This document shows, in pieces, positions 40,010-55,000 of a DNA stretch of 64,000 bases. The position numbers and the translations under genes were made by a program. The notes below the pieces were generated by a model. It ran no database searches. It was not told the origin of the DNA and worked only from the letters and a program-made list of their open reading frames with translations. The stretch is from Zygnema cylindricum (Eukaryota; Streptophyta; Zygnematophyceae; Zygnematales; Zygnemataceae), in assembly GCA_037447655.1 (NCBI GenBank), contig JBBHKE010002970.1, positions 61,705 through 125,704 of the forward strand. Reading direction: 5' to 3'. The first letter of the stretch is position 1. The number at the start of each line of letters is the position of its first letter.

Positions 40010-43000
40010 ATGAACCAAAGAGCTCCACTTCAACAAGATGGGGAACCAGAGGAACAAATATTCAATGAAAAGGTGGAGAAGAAGCTATTGAATGGTGAGT
40101 TCGACCTTTTCTGTTTCAAAATATTTTCTGGCTTTGATCACAAAAGTAAAATACAATTTTTTAATCACAAAAAGCAGTAAAGTTTTCGACGTCAGTAAAG
40201 TATTCAACTGTTCATTCTTTTCTGCTACATTGCGTCTTGCTTTGTTTTCTGGGTTGCAGAAATTTACGATCGACTGGAAAAGTCAAAAAAACTGTCGTTT
40301 GATTACCTTCATCTGGCCATATCGCTGGTTTTTGTGTTTGTCTACTGCCTGGTGCTGTTTCTCCAAGCAGACATATTCTGGTCCTTCCAAGTATCCAGTG
40401 CGCACAATGCGCTCCTGCCACCTGTAAGAACAACTCTCGTACTTTAAATATTGTCGCTTCTAAAACAATAAAGACTTTTTATCTTTTTCTGATTCACTAC
40501 GATGTTGCAAAAGGGACCATGTGATATGGGTCTCCTTCATGTAGTATTTGGCTTTACTCAGGGTATAATTGCTGTACGTTTTAATATAATTTTGTACGTT
40601 ATTACTACCTAACAATAATAATAATATTATTATTGTAGTTGGCTCATACTTATTGTCACAAAATAGTGATGCCCTAATGTGGGCCGCAAACCTCATGCAC
40701 TTTGATGAGATATACCCACACCAAATTTAATTATAATTTGCTTTAGGTGGCCATTATTGGCAATTCATCACATCTGATAAGTCCATAACATTAATAAGTC
40801 CATAATAACCATTGTCATCTACAGTACAAACATTACGTGGACAGGTTTTTCTTTCACCAAAAAGAAGAAAACCGGTCTCGATGAACCCAAGGACTTGTAA
40901 CTTAGTGGTCAAAAAGCTCTTAACCCCTTGTTGACTTTCATTTTGAACCTTTATCCATCTTGTTTCAATCTCTTTCCGGAAACATTTCAGCTCGAATTGT
41001 TTTGAAAAACCATTCCCTCAAAACGTTGTAGCGTCTTTTCATATCTATGTTAGAAGCATTTTAAGCTTCTAAATTCCTATTTACTAGCAATCTTACGAAA
41101 AAAGTACTTCGATTTTTTAATCCTACGGAGTCAATGATTTTGGATTGGACCATCATAAAGCTAATGTAGCTAATGTAGCTAATGTAGCTTTTTTTTTTTT
41201 TTTTTTGGAACTTCTTTGACAGGGGTCATCACCCGGAGAAGGCGCTGTATTCTCAAACGGCGTGACCGACATTTACAATTGGCTCAACGCATCTTTTATT
41301 GAGGTACTTTTGGATGGCTCAGGGCGCACTTTGTGGAACGAAGCGATATGCACTCTAATTCAGTGTCGTGTACATCAAGTGTCTTAGGTGATTCATTTAA
41401 AAAGTATAAATAAATATTTGCCATGCATTATCAATTTTTGCTCAAATTTTTGTACCACTTGCTGGATAGTGACTGAAGCATGTAAAATGTCGACATGTCA
41501 CATCGCATCGAACACTAAGTGTGGCATAGAAATAACTCTCTACTAAAGAAAATCTTTCTTGAAGCTATTATGCAGTGAGAGGAAAGGACATAATTGCCAG
41601 AAAAGAAATACATGGATCGCTTCCTACTTGTTGAAGTGTAATTTGGATGGCATTCTTTGAGCTATAAGAGAATGAGAGGAAAAGACAGAGAGAATTGAGA
41701 GGAAATGACAAATTTGCAAGAAAGGAAACACATGAACCCTTTCCTATTTGCTGAAGAATAATTTGGATAGCATTTCCTTGGGCGCAGACTTCTTGGGCTG
41801 ATCCCATATGCGGCAACAGTATTTGTGAAAGTCCAGCAGAGCGAGCTCAGTTCGGCCGATTCGGGTGTGAGGTGGATTGTGACACTTATAACTACACGAC
41901 GGCGGTGACTCTTAGTATCTCTAATTTCTTTCGAACAGAAGCTGAGAAGGTGGCTAGCAGCTGGAACTTGTGTATGACGTCACCGCTGGGATTGTGCTGG
42001 TAAGTGGTAACAAAAGATCATCTTTATCTTCTGGGCCCTCTTGTAGTGTTTGAAATTTTCCCAACTGCAGTTTTTGGAGGAGTGGGAGGAGTGTTAAGGG
42101 CTGTGAAAGCGAAGCATAGTGATGAGAGAAGAATGGCTAACCCTAATTTTACACTGAGACGTGGTAACATTACTTTAAAAGCTGATATTTCTAATTAACT
42201 TTTATCACATACACTTACACATTGAGTTTCATGTTGTTCGTCATAAGGACTTCCTATTATTCTTTGGTCTCCTCACGCTGACCGGGAGAGTATTAAAATT
42301 GATCGCAAATACAACCGAAAACCGATCTGTGAGAGTGTCTTATTTTATTTGTTGTCCTTGTTTGAAGTTTCCAAATTTTTGCAGAATATATGGATTTCTG
42401 ATGGTCAATTGGAAACCGAAACTTTTTTCAGAATTTAGGATTTTTGCATACAGGTCTAGTGTTAAAGTTGAAGACGATACCATTACTGTAGAAAAATTAA
42501 GTCTGCGAGCTAAAAAATATTTAAATGGTGTAAAATTGAACATATGAGATCGAAGGGAAGGGTGGGCTTTTTCTTTCCTGTTCCATTTCCACCGGTTAGC
42601 TCGCTTTGGACTAAGGTTGAGTTGTGCTATACCCATGAACTCGTTAGGTGTAAACCTCGATATCCCAAATCCTGAAAGATAGGAATAAAGTAAAATGGTG
42701 AATGTGTTGGTTCTTGATGTTTGTGGTTTGCTATTGCAGGTTTGAATTTAATCAAGGGTTTCCATCCCTACAACGATATGACTATAAGGTTCCATTTGTC
42801 CTCCCAGATGGGAATTGGTATTTGCTTCTCAATGCTCCATATGGCGGCGTATCAGGAAATATGTACTACAGCAATAATAATTCAGACATACAACGGTTTG
42901 GAGGATGCAAGGAAAATCAGACTGAACTTGACAGCTGTAGAGAGGTATGTTGAAGATGATTCCCTAACCAGGAACTTTGAAAGAAAAGCTTGTTTCCGAC

Positions 43001-46000
43001 TCAAGTACATTGCACTTCAAGGAATAAAATTCAAGAGGGAAAAGAAAGGAAGAGCATGTATTTTAAAAGGCAGGTTTCTGTAGTCGATTACGCCCTTCTT
43101 GCTTCAAAATTTTGCTGATGCTATTGGAAGAGGGTTATAGAGCTCGATTGATAGAGTGCTTTTTACCACCCATCAGTAATATAACACTTTTTTTGTTATT
43201 ATTGTTTAAAGGACTGTTCTCGGTTGGCGAATTGTGTTACGACAAATTGTGTTAACGAAAATTCAACAGCTTTCGACATAAATTATGGAGTTGTATCTGT
43301 TTTTGTTGACTGCATAAGTCTTTGTTCGAGCGATCCAGGCAACCCTGCAAGAAAGATGAGTTGTGCTGAAGCCGTAAGTCAACCATTCTCTTTCTTCTAA
43401 TTTGGGATGGTTACATCATGAACTTTAGATTATTTGGCTTGCAAGATACAAAAGAATGTTCAAAGCTGAGTGGTTGTGAATACGATAAGAAACTGCGAAC
43501 TGAAGATCACTGGCCAAAGTGTAAGAAGGAGAAACTTGTCGTTTCAGAGAAATGTCACAGGCCCAAGGATTTCTACATGGACATGCTTTCGATGAACCAA
43601 ATTTTGTAGAAATAAAAAATTATTTTGTAATTTTGTAAATTTTGTTGACTTTGTTCCAATACGGTATGTTGCAGGTGAAGAGTACTATCAACTTGGTTAG
43701 CTTAAACTTGAGTTGTAGCGGTAAGTTTTCCTTAAACATCTATATCTGGAGTTGACCAAAATATGTAAATATAGGACTCATTGTGGGCTTGTATGTGCGA
43801 TACAATGATACAAATACAAATCTTGTCATGAAATTGTTTATTACTGTCGTATTTTCTTTTCCCTTGTAGTACTATTGAATTTTATTCCATCAAATTTAGT
43901 TGGGACCATCCTGGATTTTTAGTTGCGGAGTAGTGTATAAATGATGTTTAGAGACAATAGCTCTTAAATGACTCCACGGATTCTTTGTACAGAAAAAAAA
44001 AATATCGAGAAACTGCTTTTCCGAAGAAAAAACGCGATGAATAGTTATAATTTTTTTTTCCATTTTAACGAAAGTTTCAGAAATTGTGGCAAAAAATGCT
44101 TCAGATTCGGTGATTATTGATTGCGCAATTTTTAGAGTTCATTCATTTTTTTTGTTGGTATTCTTTTTCAGAAGTGTTGACATGTCGGAATACAGAAGTC
44201 AGAAATTTAGGATAAGGACGGCCAATTTTTTTTTTCGATGTTTGAGAGGGAATTCACTTTTTATGTGCTCACCTTTAGTCAATTGTGCTTCCACAGAGAG
44301 CAAGTCCTCGATTAATCTCGAAAATATATCGTTATTGTATCATTTTGGGTCACCTTTTTTATACCTACTTAAACCCATGGCGATTTTGTGATAACAACAT
44401 TCGCTTACTATTTCTTTTATAATGAAAAAAAAAACGTTATAAATCCAGAAAAGTGTTTTAAGTCCATGCTATTTAAGGACAATGAAAAATCATAAAAAGA
44501 TCAGAGATGGTACCTATGCTGAAAAATGGTTAGAAAAAGGGTCAGACATACTTTAAAACTGGTGCAATTTACGAGTTGCCTCCTGTTTGCAATTTCAATG
44601 CCCCAAAAAAATTCTTTCTCGTATAAATCAGAGTGTTTAGTCAAATTAAACACGAGAAATATCTGAGCCCAAGGTGTTCAATGATTTTTTTAAGCTCATA
44701 AATTTCTACTTTTTATACAGAAATGTGTCATGGTCAAAATGAAATAGAATATAACTAGGTTAAGTGCTGACTGGGTTAAATAAATCTGCAGAAGATAGTT
44801 TGTATGAAGGATGTTGCCTAACATTTATTTTTGTTTCAAATTCAATAGATGAGGCCAGTAAAGAACTTGCATTATCACCTCCGCCGCTTTCTCCACCGCC
44901 TTCTCCACCCACTTCTCCAATAAAATGGGTATGTGCCTTTTTACATTCCACTTGGACAAAAAGTCAAAACCCTATGTGGTGCTTCTATCAATATAATGAT
45001 CACACCCAGAAAACTGTGTGGCTTAGACACATAGACTGCGTATAGAATATATTTATATTTATTTATAACACATCAAACAACGGATGTTAGTACCCTCATC
45101 CAGGCTTCCAAAGGCGACACGCAAGTACGGCTTTTGGATACACCGTGGCCTATTAAAGTTTATAGGTTTGCCCAAGAAAGATAAATTTTCTATAAATGTG
45201 TTGCCTATCAGAGAGAAGCCAACGTTACTTGTCGAAACCAAAGTTACTGTATTCGAAAACGGTGCTATTTATTGATTTTGAACCAGATTCATTGGTTTTT
45301 CAATCGGACCGGTCCATTTCCGATTCTAGTGCTAACACTAGATATGGAAGCAAATGAAGAAAAAATCAAAGATCTTGTGTCATGGTTGAAGAAGCATTCA
45401 GCTTTTTCCCGAAAAAACAAACGAGGTCATAGCCTTTTCAAAGGGACCAAGCACAAATAAACGTTTTCATATGCGGACAAAAAATTAGATTTCGGGAAAA
45501 CCAAAAGTTGGGCCAGCGTGAAGTATATGAGAATAGTGATCCAACGTCAAATAAAGAGCAACCAAACGTAAAATATTCAAAAGAAATACGAGGCTTCAAA
45601 GTTCAACTTGCGTGACTCACACTAAACTTTTATGGAACATTTTATCTTTGTTTTTTCTCTTTTTCCTTTTGTTGCCTTTTTGGTGTTTCTCGCCATTTTT
45701 ATTTTCTGTCATGCCTGGCTCTATTTTGGAGATACTTGAAGTTTGTTAAGTGGATATTATGGCGATCGACTATAATGCGGAAGGATTGAAGATATCAAAC
45801 TAACTGATTTTATAGTACTTGCATCAAAGTAGATAGCCTTTCTAACTCGCTCATACATGATAAATTTCCTATTCTAAGATTTTTTTTCCTAGGTCATTGT
45901 TAGTTTCCCTTTCACTTTCTTCTAGCTCATCTTTTTTTTTATAAATAGCTATTTATTGCCTCTACAATTATTGTCTTTTATGTTGATCGTGGACTATGAG

Positions 46001-49000
46001 AACTTGTCACGCTTTGTTCCTTCCAGTTTGTTCTTCGTTTTATATTTTCTAATCACGATTTTCTTGTTTGTTTGTTTTTTTGGTTATTTGGTACCTCTTT
46101 GGTTTTCCCTCCAACACAAACACACAGTCTTATGCAGGTATGTTTTACACAAATTTCGAGAAATGAAAATAACTTCACTGTTAATAAATTTTTTTGATCG
46201 ATGATACATGCATGCGAACTCTGTACATAATATCATATTTCCTACAGTAGTAACATGTATCCTACTCTCCACATTTTGCCTAAATTTTAATTATTTAAGG
46301 TTTTTCACATCGACGTTAATATCATAGAAAAATGCATTTGCCAAGGCGTGATTATCAAAATTACTCCTATGATCGTCGATTTGAGAGATCTTGATGTTGA
46401 GTTTAGAAGATAAATCGATTTTTAAAAAGAAAGCTAAACGAGCCATCCACTCCATGAGGAGCCAAAGGTGGTCATTCTAAGGCTTTTTTAATGATTGAGT
46501 AGTTTCTGGCGGTAGGAGTCTGATGGATTCTGATCTGGATGGCTAAAATTTCCCTATCATTGAAAATGGCCTTGAAATGACAACGTTTTGGACCACGATG
46601 AAGCGGGAGCCAGAATATCTTCTTTCCAGTGTTTAGAACAACAAATAAATAGTAACAGATAAAAGCCCATATTTAGGTGAATTCTTAGTATTCATTACTA
46701 GGAGATTTGTTTATCTTTACGTACTTTGTCTCATATGGAAAGCTGATTTGTTTTTGTCAATTTGGGTTGTTTAAGGATGTGTGCTGCGGACTAGACATGC
46801 TTCAATGATTATATCTGTGCATGTTTTGCAGATTTCGATACATCCGATACATGGGTAAGCTTAGGAGGGGGCTATTACGAGGTATATAACCGAATGGATG
46901 TTGCTTCCCAAAGGGCATATTCTACTTACTCCATCGACTCATGCCTCACCAACTCTTTCAGTCAATATCACAATCAAAGTATGATGATGTCCTTTTTGGC
47001 GGTCTACCTTGGAGGACCAGTCGGTGACCCCACCTATAACCTCAATTTGACTCAGTGGTTGTCGTATATATACGAAAGCCATAAGAGGTGGGTTTCAATC
47101 TTGTGTTAACCTTTTCTAAATATTTATTGAGCACATTATCTCACTGAAAAAACGGTCACACTAATTTTGCATGAGTGAAAATCATACACAAAATTTGAAA
47201 TCAGAGTTGCCAAGAAAAGAAAATGAAATATGACGATTTTGACACTAGATCCGTTAGAAAATAGTCAGCGTTGGTAGTTTTGAGTTTCTGAGACTCATAC
47301 GTCCAACCGCCCCCCAGAGACAGCTAACTCTTCAACCACAAGGACCGCTAAAGTCCGAACGTACATTCTTAGCTTCCAAACCGTCCTTCCCTCTGACCAC
47401 AAAGACCTCCCCTCACTTTCTAACTTACCGCAATTGGTAGAGATTGCATCGTCACCTACGCCCAAACAATCCACCCTTGAGATTTCAAAAAGTCTAGTTC
47501 CCTTCACTTCCCCTCAGCTTTACATAACAACACTACCACTAGGCTGAGGGAAATCCTCCTCAAAAGAATCAAAAGAATCAATAGGAAACGATCAATACAT
47601 AAAAATTCTCCAGTGGTTGGAGCTTCTGGTGATTTTTTGAAGGACAAATTTGAACATCGAAGGCATCCGGCAGCCTTGTATCGAATAAGACAAGCCGGTG
47701 GCCTCTTTCGAGTTTCTTAAATCATGGCGTAGGTCTCGGTCTATCTTGCTATGCAGCGTTGGCATATAAGGTTGTATGAAAAAATACAAAAAAACGCTAA
47801 TGTTGGCATTAAATCCCTGCATGATCTCGTAATGGCTTGAACAGGTTTTTAATATTTTCCATGTGATTTCGTTTTACAGTTTCATCGTGGGGCAAGATGC
47901 ATCAGATCGATTAATTGATATTCTAGTCTCAGCCATAGGCTCTGTCGTTGGGTTTTCGGCTACCTTAAAAGAGGATCTCTACACCCGTTTCCATAAGTTG
48001 AATGCTCCAGGCATCCTCAACGCAAATCCTTATTACACCAGCTGTAAAACTGGTGAGCTTGGGAGCTTTGAAATCTCAAAGGAAAATAACAATCCATCTT
48101 TTTAACTTAGCGTTGAGCTATGTCAATGCAAAAAGGATAACATTCGAGCTGGTGGTCGTAAACCACTACAACAAATGTCCGGTTTAAATAAGCCATGTTC
48201 AAACGGGCTATTGGGGAAAAAAAGAGCAAATATAGTCGTTTCTCTTGAAAAAACTTTGTCTGAAATATATCAAACTTTAATACAAAACCGAATGTAATAT
48301 ATTTAAAGTATGTGAACTGCTAAAACATCAAACGAACATAAAAATTCTCTAGGAATACAGGTGATATATTTGCTTAGGACAGCCATATAAAATTGAATCG
48401 AGACATTATGGCTAACTTTTACATCCAACTTAAGATCAGTATTGGCCCTAAATCGGTGATGTACTTGTACCTTTATGGTGGCTTTTTCCAGCTGCAAGTA
48501 TCCTTCCTTGGGCAACTGGGACCCAGCTCAGTACAAATGTAACAGTTGGCGATGTTGTCACATGGGTTTGGACAGACGATAACCCTCACTCGCTATCAGG
48601 TTAAATCTCAACTCTACTGTCATTGAGGATAGATTATCTGAAAGAATATGCTTTTATCTGTACAAAACATGTCCAAGTGAAAACCTGTGTAGGTGGTTGC
48701 ATGTTGTAGTGCACGGTAGAGCACATCAGTTTAAGAAAGCCAGTCCAAGCATACATTTTTTAATAGTGCATGACAGATGTCTCTTTTGCCGTGTGACCAG
48801 GATCTTGATTTACTGTTGCACTTGGCATTCGGGGATAAATGATATCTCTCGTCTTTTTGGATTCAATTCGAAGTCTTAGATTTGCAACGCTGCTGAATGT
48901 TTCCATATTCTATACAGCCGGTTTTCTTGTTCGGTTCTTTGCAGGATTTTTAATGTTTTGAAGTACATGTTTCATATTACACTCCCATGCACATGTCAAG

Positions 49001-52000
49001 CAACCTTGGCAAACTGTGAAGTACTAGTAAACGCTTGAATTTGTATCTTGGCCAGCTTTCTTGTTTGGTTCGTCGAAGGACTTAAATTGGTTTGAAGTTG
49101 CACGTCTCACAGTTCACTCGCATGAACATGTCAAGCAGCCTTGACAAACTGCTTCTAAAACTACGAAAATAAACTAAACGGTTGTATTTGTTTATGAAGT
49201 ATGGCCAACCATTAACATAATTAATATTCCGACATTCTTGCAGCAAGGGTTGGTAGCTCGTCAAATCCGAAATTCGGTAACACTTTATCCTATTGGTATG
49301 AATCAACGGGTGGTGAACGGCTTGTCCTTTCCCGCACAACAACATGTACTCCAGAAAATTTAATGGTACCAGTGTGTGCACTCGGTAAGCTGTCTGCAGT
49401 TCTTGACAATACATTCAGCAGTTGCGCAGTCAAATTTTTGAAGTTACTGGTCAATCAGCATTAATCTGCTATTTTCTTAATCTGCTATTTTCTTTTGTAG
49501 AACAGGAGGTCCATTATGTCAACAATTCAGTTTCCACCTGATGCGACAGTCCTGATAAATTGCTTTCGTCTTGCAGAGTATCCTTCATCGCCCGCAGGAA
49601 CATTTTCATTCAGCTTCTGGTTTAGTGAATACCATATAACAGGATTGTTGAACACTTCCAATTTTAATGAGAAAACTTTTGAGTACACATCTTTGGGAAG
49701 TGGAGACACAAACAAAGGTTACATCAATTTTGTTAAAGGTGAAATCGATGACCATCAAACCGCTCCTCCTTCTATACTGGGTGGACTCGTTGTTGTCATT
49801 TGTTATATATTATTGAATAGTTTTATTACCTCTGAAAAAGAAAGTGTTTTACATGTATCGGCTCACCTCCATTTCGTATCAAGCCTGCTTGAATTAAGAC
49901 GCTGCAGAATTAATGACATATATGTGCGTGATGAAATTGTTTTTTATGCAGAAACTCTACCGGATGAAGAGTTTCTTGACTACACCTGCTCTTATAGCTG
50001 TACACTTAAAAAATTGAGCGATGGGAGGTGCGATAAGGAGTGCAACAACCAGTTTTGCGGTTATGATGGAGGAGACTGTGGATGCCCATTTGATGACAGC
50101 GGAATCTCTTCATGTCCATGCCCAGCCAATCAAACACATGGGGACGATGGAGGTGAGTTGAGAACAACTCATGAGAAAAAGTTTGTCAGCGTTAGCATCA
50201 TCTTCACATAAGGTTGTAGAATGCCCTCAAGTAGTACACTCAAATAGAAAAATAGCAAAAAAAAAAAAAATGTTTGTCTTAATTTTTTTCTTTTCATTTC
50301 AGAGTGATCCATTAAAATATATCTTTCAGACTGTAATCACCGTACACAACTGAAGTTATTTTTACTATTAAATGCTATATAAACATATTTAGGGGAGGTA
50401 AAGCCTCCATTTGGTTGCCAGATGTAGGAATTTAGGAATCAAGTTTCTTGTCTAATTAGGTCAAAGTCTTACCACAATGATTATAGTTTTCGAAATTTGA
50501 GACCTCCGTTATTTCATCCATTGGGGATCCTTCTTACCCATTGTTTAACACTGGACCTGTATCTCTCCGAATATTCGGTATGGACCAAAATTTTGGGTCC
50601 GGAACAACGTTTACTTGAACGAGTCTCGAAGTCCACGTGTAGTTAAGAGCCAGACTTCAGTAGATAAAAAGACACGCAATGATTTGGGATTTGAATATAT
50701 TGCTATCGTCAATTATAGTTAGGACTGCCGACATGGTATGAATCCCTACGGCTGATTTGCGAATATGCAGCTCCTGCGTATTTTAAACAAGTATTCAATT
50801 TAGGCATATGACCCTGCCCCACTCCTTGTCACCCCAATTTTTGTCTAACTTCCACTGTTAGTGAGGTTTTGGTTTTCTCCGGATTACTGTTATGCCGTCA
50901 TGACCACAAAATCCTCTTGTCACGATACTCTGGCGACCCCCTCTGGTTTTGTGTGGATAGTTGGCCCGGGGTATTCTCCATTGAAATGAGAGCATGTTTT
51001 TCTTTACGGTGTCGTATGACACAATGGCAATGGAGAAGTGAATCTAAATGGTCCAAGGTTTTGTTTGTGGAAGATAAGTACCTTTGCTTGCTTGTGATGC
51101 ATATTCTTTAATCATGCGGAGTTATATCTTCTATACCGACCTTTACCTATTATTCTTTCGTTTTTTAAACTGCAGCTTGTTGTTTGGGGGGAGCCATCGG
51201 TGCTGACCTGCAATTCCCTTTCGATCTTCAGAAATATGACATATCCGAGTATCCAGATGCAAACCTTGCTTTATCAAGAAATTCAACACTCACTCGTAGA
51301 GTTGGTTTTCAAAGCAGGTGAGTGATTTTGTGATGTGTACAATGTAAGATTATCGATAATGCTTCCAGTGTTTTGAACACACGTGCTGGTGACTTGAGTT
51401 GGCAAATTTTCTCTTCTTACTGTAAACCATACAATAGTCTACTGTGAAGTTTTGATAAACGTTTGAAATTAATTTTTGGTGTTGTGTTTAAGCGACAAAC
51501 GTTGACATCTCACTTATGTGACAGTTTGTGTCCGAGTCATAAGGAGAATCCTTATGTTGGCCATATTGTTTTTTAATTTACGTTTATTATTCCTAACAGA
51601 ATTTACGGATATTTTACGCATGAAAGGGCGCAATGGAAGGTTGCATGGTTTGTACCATAGTCCTAAAGTGTGCAAAAATTCCACAAAAGAGCTTCACCAT
51701 GTTTCATCTGACCAGTTATAAGTTATTTGCGTTAATTCTATGCTTGTTTACGGCGGCTATGTTGGACTTGCGCAGGGTGCTTATTGGCTTGATGGTAACG
51801 CAGTCAAGAGCTACAAATAGGGACTTTTGTAAGGGAGGGAGGTAAGATCTCAAATGCTCTCTACATATCTAAGATTTCATTTTATCAAGAATTTATGGTT
51901 TCTTCTGGCAAAACAGACAAATGGGAATCTTGTAAACGCACGAATTTGTACGATTTTCAACAACTCCTAGAGAGATAAGTAGCAAGAATATAGAACCCAC

Positions 52001-55000
52001 AATTTTTCTAAATTCTAATCGAAAGACTAATGGAATAAAATCATTCCATTTGAAGTTGTAATCTTCAATATCTGGCCATCCAGATTTTTGGCACTTACAT
52101 GCAAAATACAGCGAGAATTTCCATCTGAAACAGCTAAAAATAGTTTCAAAGATAGCCTCAAGAACTAACGGCTTTTTAGATGGATCCTTCTCTTCGTTTT
52201 TTCAAAAGAGGCTCTATATTTATGAATATGCACCGAAAAAGTACTTTTTACATTACTTTTCAACGCTAATGTCGTTAGGAGGCAATCACAGTTCATGATC
52301 TTAGGCATTTAGAGTATTCTATCTGAAGAATCCTTTGTTTATTAACAATTTCTAAAAAAGAAGCATTAAAAAAACTCCGTTACAAACGTGGTAAATATAA
52401 AAAGAAATGTGAAATCCTGTAGTTTTCAGCCATATATTGCGGTTTTATTTTGACGCCTTACACAAGATCAATTTTCATTGGCGCAAACTTGTGCCTTTTA
52501 CCTTCTGCCTTCTTTCATGTCAAACGGAGAAGTGAGGTCGAATTTTTTGTCTTTGAAAACACATGTTCCCCAAATAATTTCCAAATAGTTAATGATCATT
52601 TTAGTCCATGGGATCGCGTTCTTCACCGACATGCATGTTAATAATACCTCAAAAAAATAAAAAATTACTCAGTTGTAGTGTTACAATCCGATCAACGTCA
52701 AAATATTAACCTACAAAAGTCCAATTAATTCTCATCTGCAAGCCGCTAGTGACTAGTTCTGATACCGCTGTTTTGGTTACATCTTGTTGGTCTTCCAATA
52801 TTCAGGTTTCAAAACTTCTCCGTCGACACGTGTCCAGAACATCCCAGCCTCAATTCAACGGCCCCATGGGGCTTTGCTCCTCCGTTTCTTCGAAAATCCG
52901 TACTGTACAACAGCACGTATGCGGAGGAGCAGACAAAAATATGGGAAGATGCTGACGAACAGAAAAAGATATGGGGATTTAAAAATAATGCAGCTAACTT
53001 AACGTATCCTGAGGAACAAAAAGCAATATGGAAAGATGCTAATGCATATAACTTTTCGCATATTCTTGATTCGTTTAACGAAGAGGGAGTCCCATATGGC
53101 TTCAAACCAGTCCAAATCAATGTAAGGTCTATTTGCTTTGTTGTGTTTCAGAAATCGCTCAAGTTTTCACAAGGGTGTAATTATGATTTTCATTTTGGAT
53201 TTTAATTTTGTCACTGGTAGACGGTTCTTCCTGCCTCCCACGTAGATTAATTATGTTTAAAGGCCTTATTGGTCGAATTTATCTTTTATTTATATACTTT
53301 TTGTAATTTTGAAATTTGGGGCTTAGGAGAATTCTAAAAAAAAGGCCGATAGCAGACTTTTCTAGTGAAATTTTCCTTCACGGTTTCATGACTCCTTAAG
53401 TTTGTATTGGTTTGACTCCATTCATCTCTGTGTTCAGGTTTTGACCGACAGCCATTTGTGGATTCTCATGTATATTTTTTTGTCAAACTTGAGTTATTTT
53501 AGTTCATAAAATTAGAGCTTCGTTAAATCCCATGAAACATCAAGCAAATTCACTTAGGTTTTCCCCTCCAAATGTGTCACCGTTGACCTTTATGGAAGCC
53601 ATTTTGCTTTTGTTTCAGGGAGCGAATGTTTACAAATACATTGTCGACATCAATTTGGATCATGATGCTGCTGCAAACTTACTACAGTATATGGCGGATG
53701 GCGTATTCTTCGATTCCCTCACCCGACATACTAATTTTGACCTCCTCACATATACAAGTAGGTCAATCTTGACCCAAGTCTGTACGCTACAATCGGGAAA
53801 CGACAAAAAAAGTAATCATTTGTAGGCATCACTATTTTGAACAACGGTTAAGGATAATCTCCAAAAATGAAAGAAAAATACTATTCGTGACCCTTTTAGA
53901 CCCTCGTTCTCACTAGAAGCTCTTGTGGAACGGATGTTTGACCGGAAGCTGAGATCAATATTCAGTCTTTGTATGTTTGAACATATAGTTGTTTGGTCAC
54001 AAAGCTAGAAGTAACATCCAATTTCGTTTTTCTATGTCCCTTGCAGCTTACAAACAAACATTCACACTCACAAAAGTGCAATTGACATTCCAAAATGGTG
54101 GCAAGATAGCCATCACTTCAAAAATACAACCTTTGAGACTACAAATGTATGCTCGAACGAACGACTACGTACGGCTCGTTTTGGAGATTACTATAGTCTT
54201 CTTTGTGGCTATTGCAATAATTCTGGAGATCAAACAATCTATAGAATATTGTAGCAAAGGCAATTTCTGGCGCTATTTTGTCGACGGGTGGAACTATCTC
54301 GATATTTTTTCTCTCGCCTTAATGGTATATGGAATCATCGCCTGGTATGTTATGCATCCATGCTATAGAATTCGCACTAATTCTCAGCCTAAGTCCTGCT
54401 TTTTTTTTCACAATTTATGGTCCAAGACCTATTTCAAATTGTTCAAGGATCACTACATCCTCAAGTTGTTTCATTTCTTAACCACATTTTCTATACATGG
54501 AACTTTAAGAGTTGTTCAGTAAAAAAGGCTGTTAGTTTTTTTGCGAGAGACTTGTGTTTGCACCGTGACACCATTGGCTTACTTTTTCTTTCAATTTTCA
54601 TTCGTGTGGTGTTGATGTACGGAGTTGTTTACAAGTCAACGGTGTAAATGTGACTAAAAAAAACCGAACATTTTAAATTTGTAGATACCAATGTTATGAG
54701 TCCTCATGGTCAATTAGAAGGAAAGCCTGCCACTTTACAATCAATCGAAAGTTGAAAATCAGATTCCCAAACTTCTGCTTCACACGCTCCTTTATGAATG
54801 TACATGTATTAGTATTGGTCAATAACAGCCAATGCCATAGCTCATAATGTAAAGCTAAGCACTCACATGCCCTTTATAATGGCTGCAGGATCCGGATATT
54901 TGTAGATTCAGTCAACTTTTCTCCATCCGTACGCTACACTATTTACAACCTAAGTCCTGGGAAGTTTTTTGACTTGCTACCAGAAGATGAAACACAAATT

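Larger units (their letters stand above)
38095..45610 (+). repeat. Right arm of inverted segmental duplication
   Basis: Partner of the left arm. It contains about 1.9 kb upstream of the start codon and exons 1-8 of the plus-strand polycystin with compact introns, and lacks the large insertions seen on the left. It probably resembles the ancestral layout. A ~170 bp segment near 45135-45305 is absent on the left. Confidence 0.85.

Noticed and set aside
49082-49414. 110-residue minus-strand open frame
   Set aside because: Shadow of polycystin exon 12 and its intron on the opposite strand; no domain.
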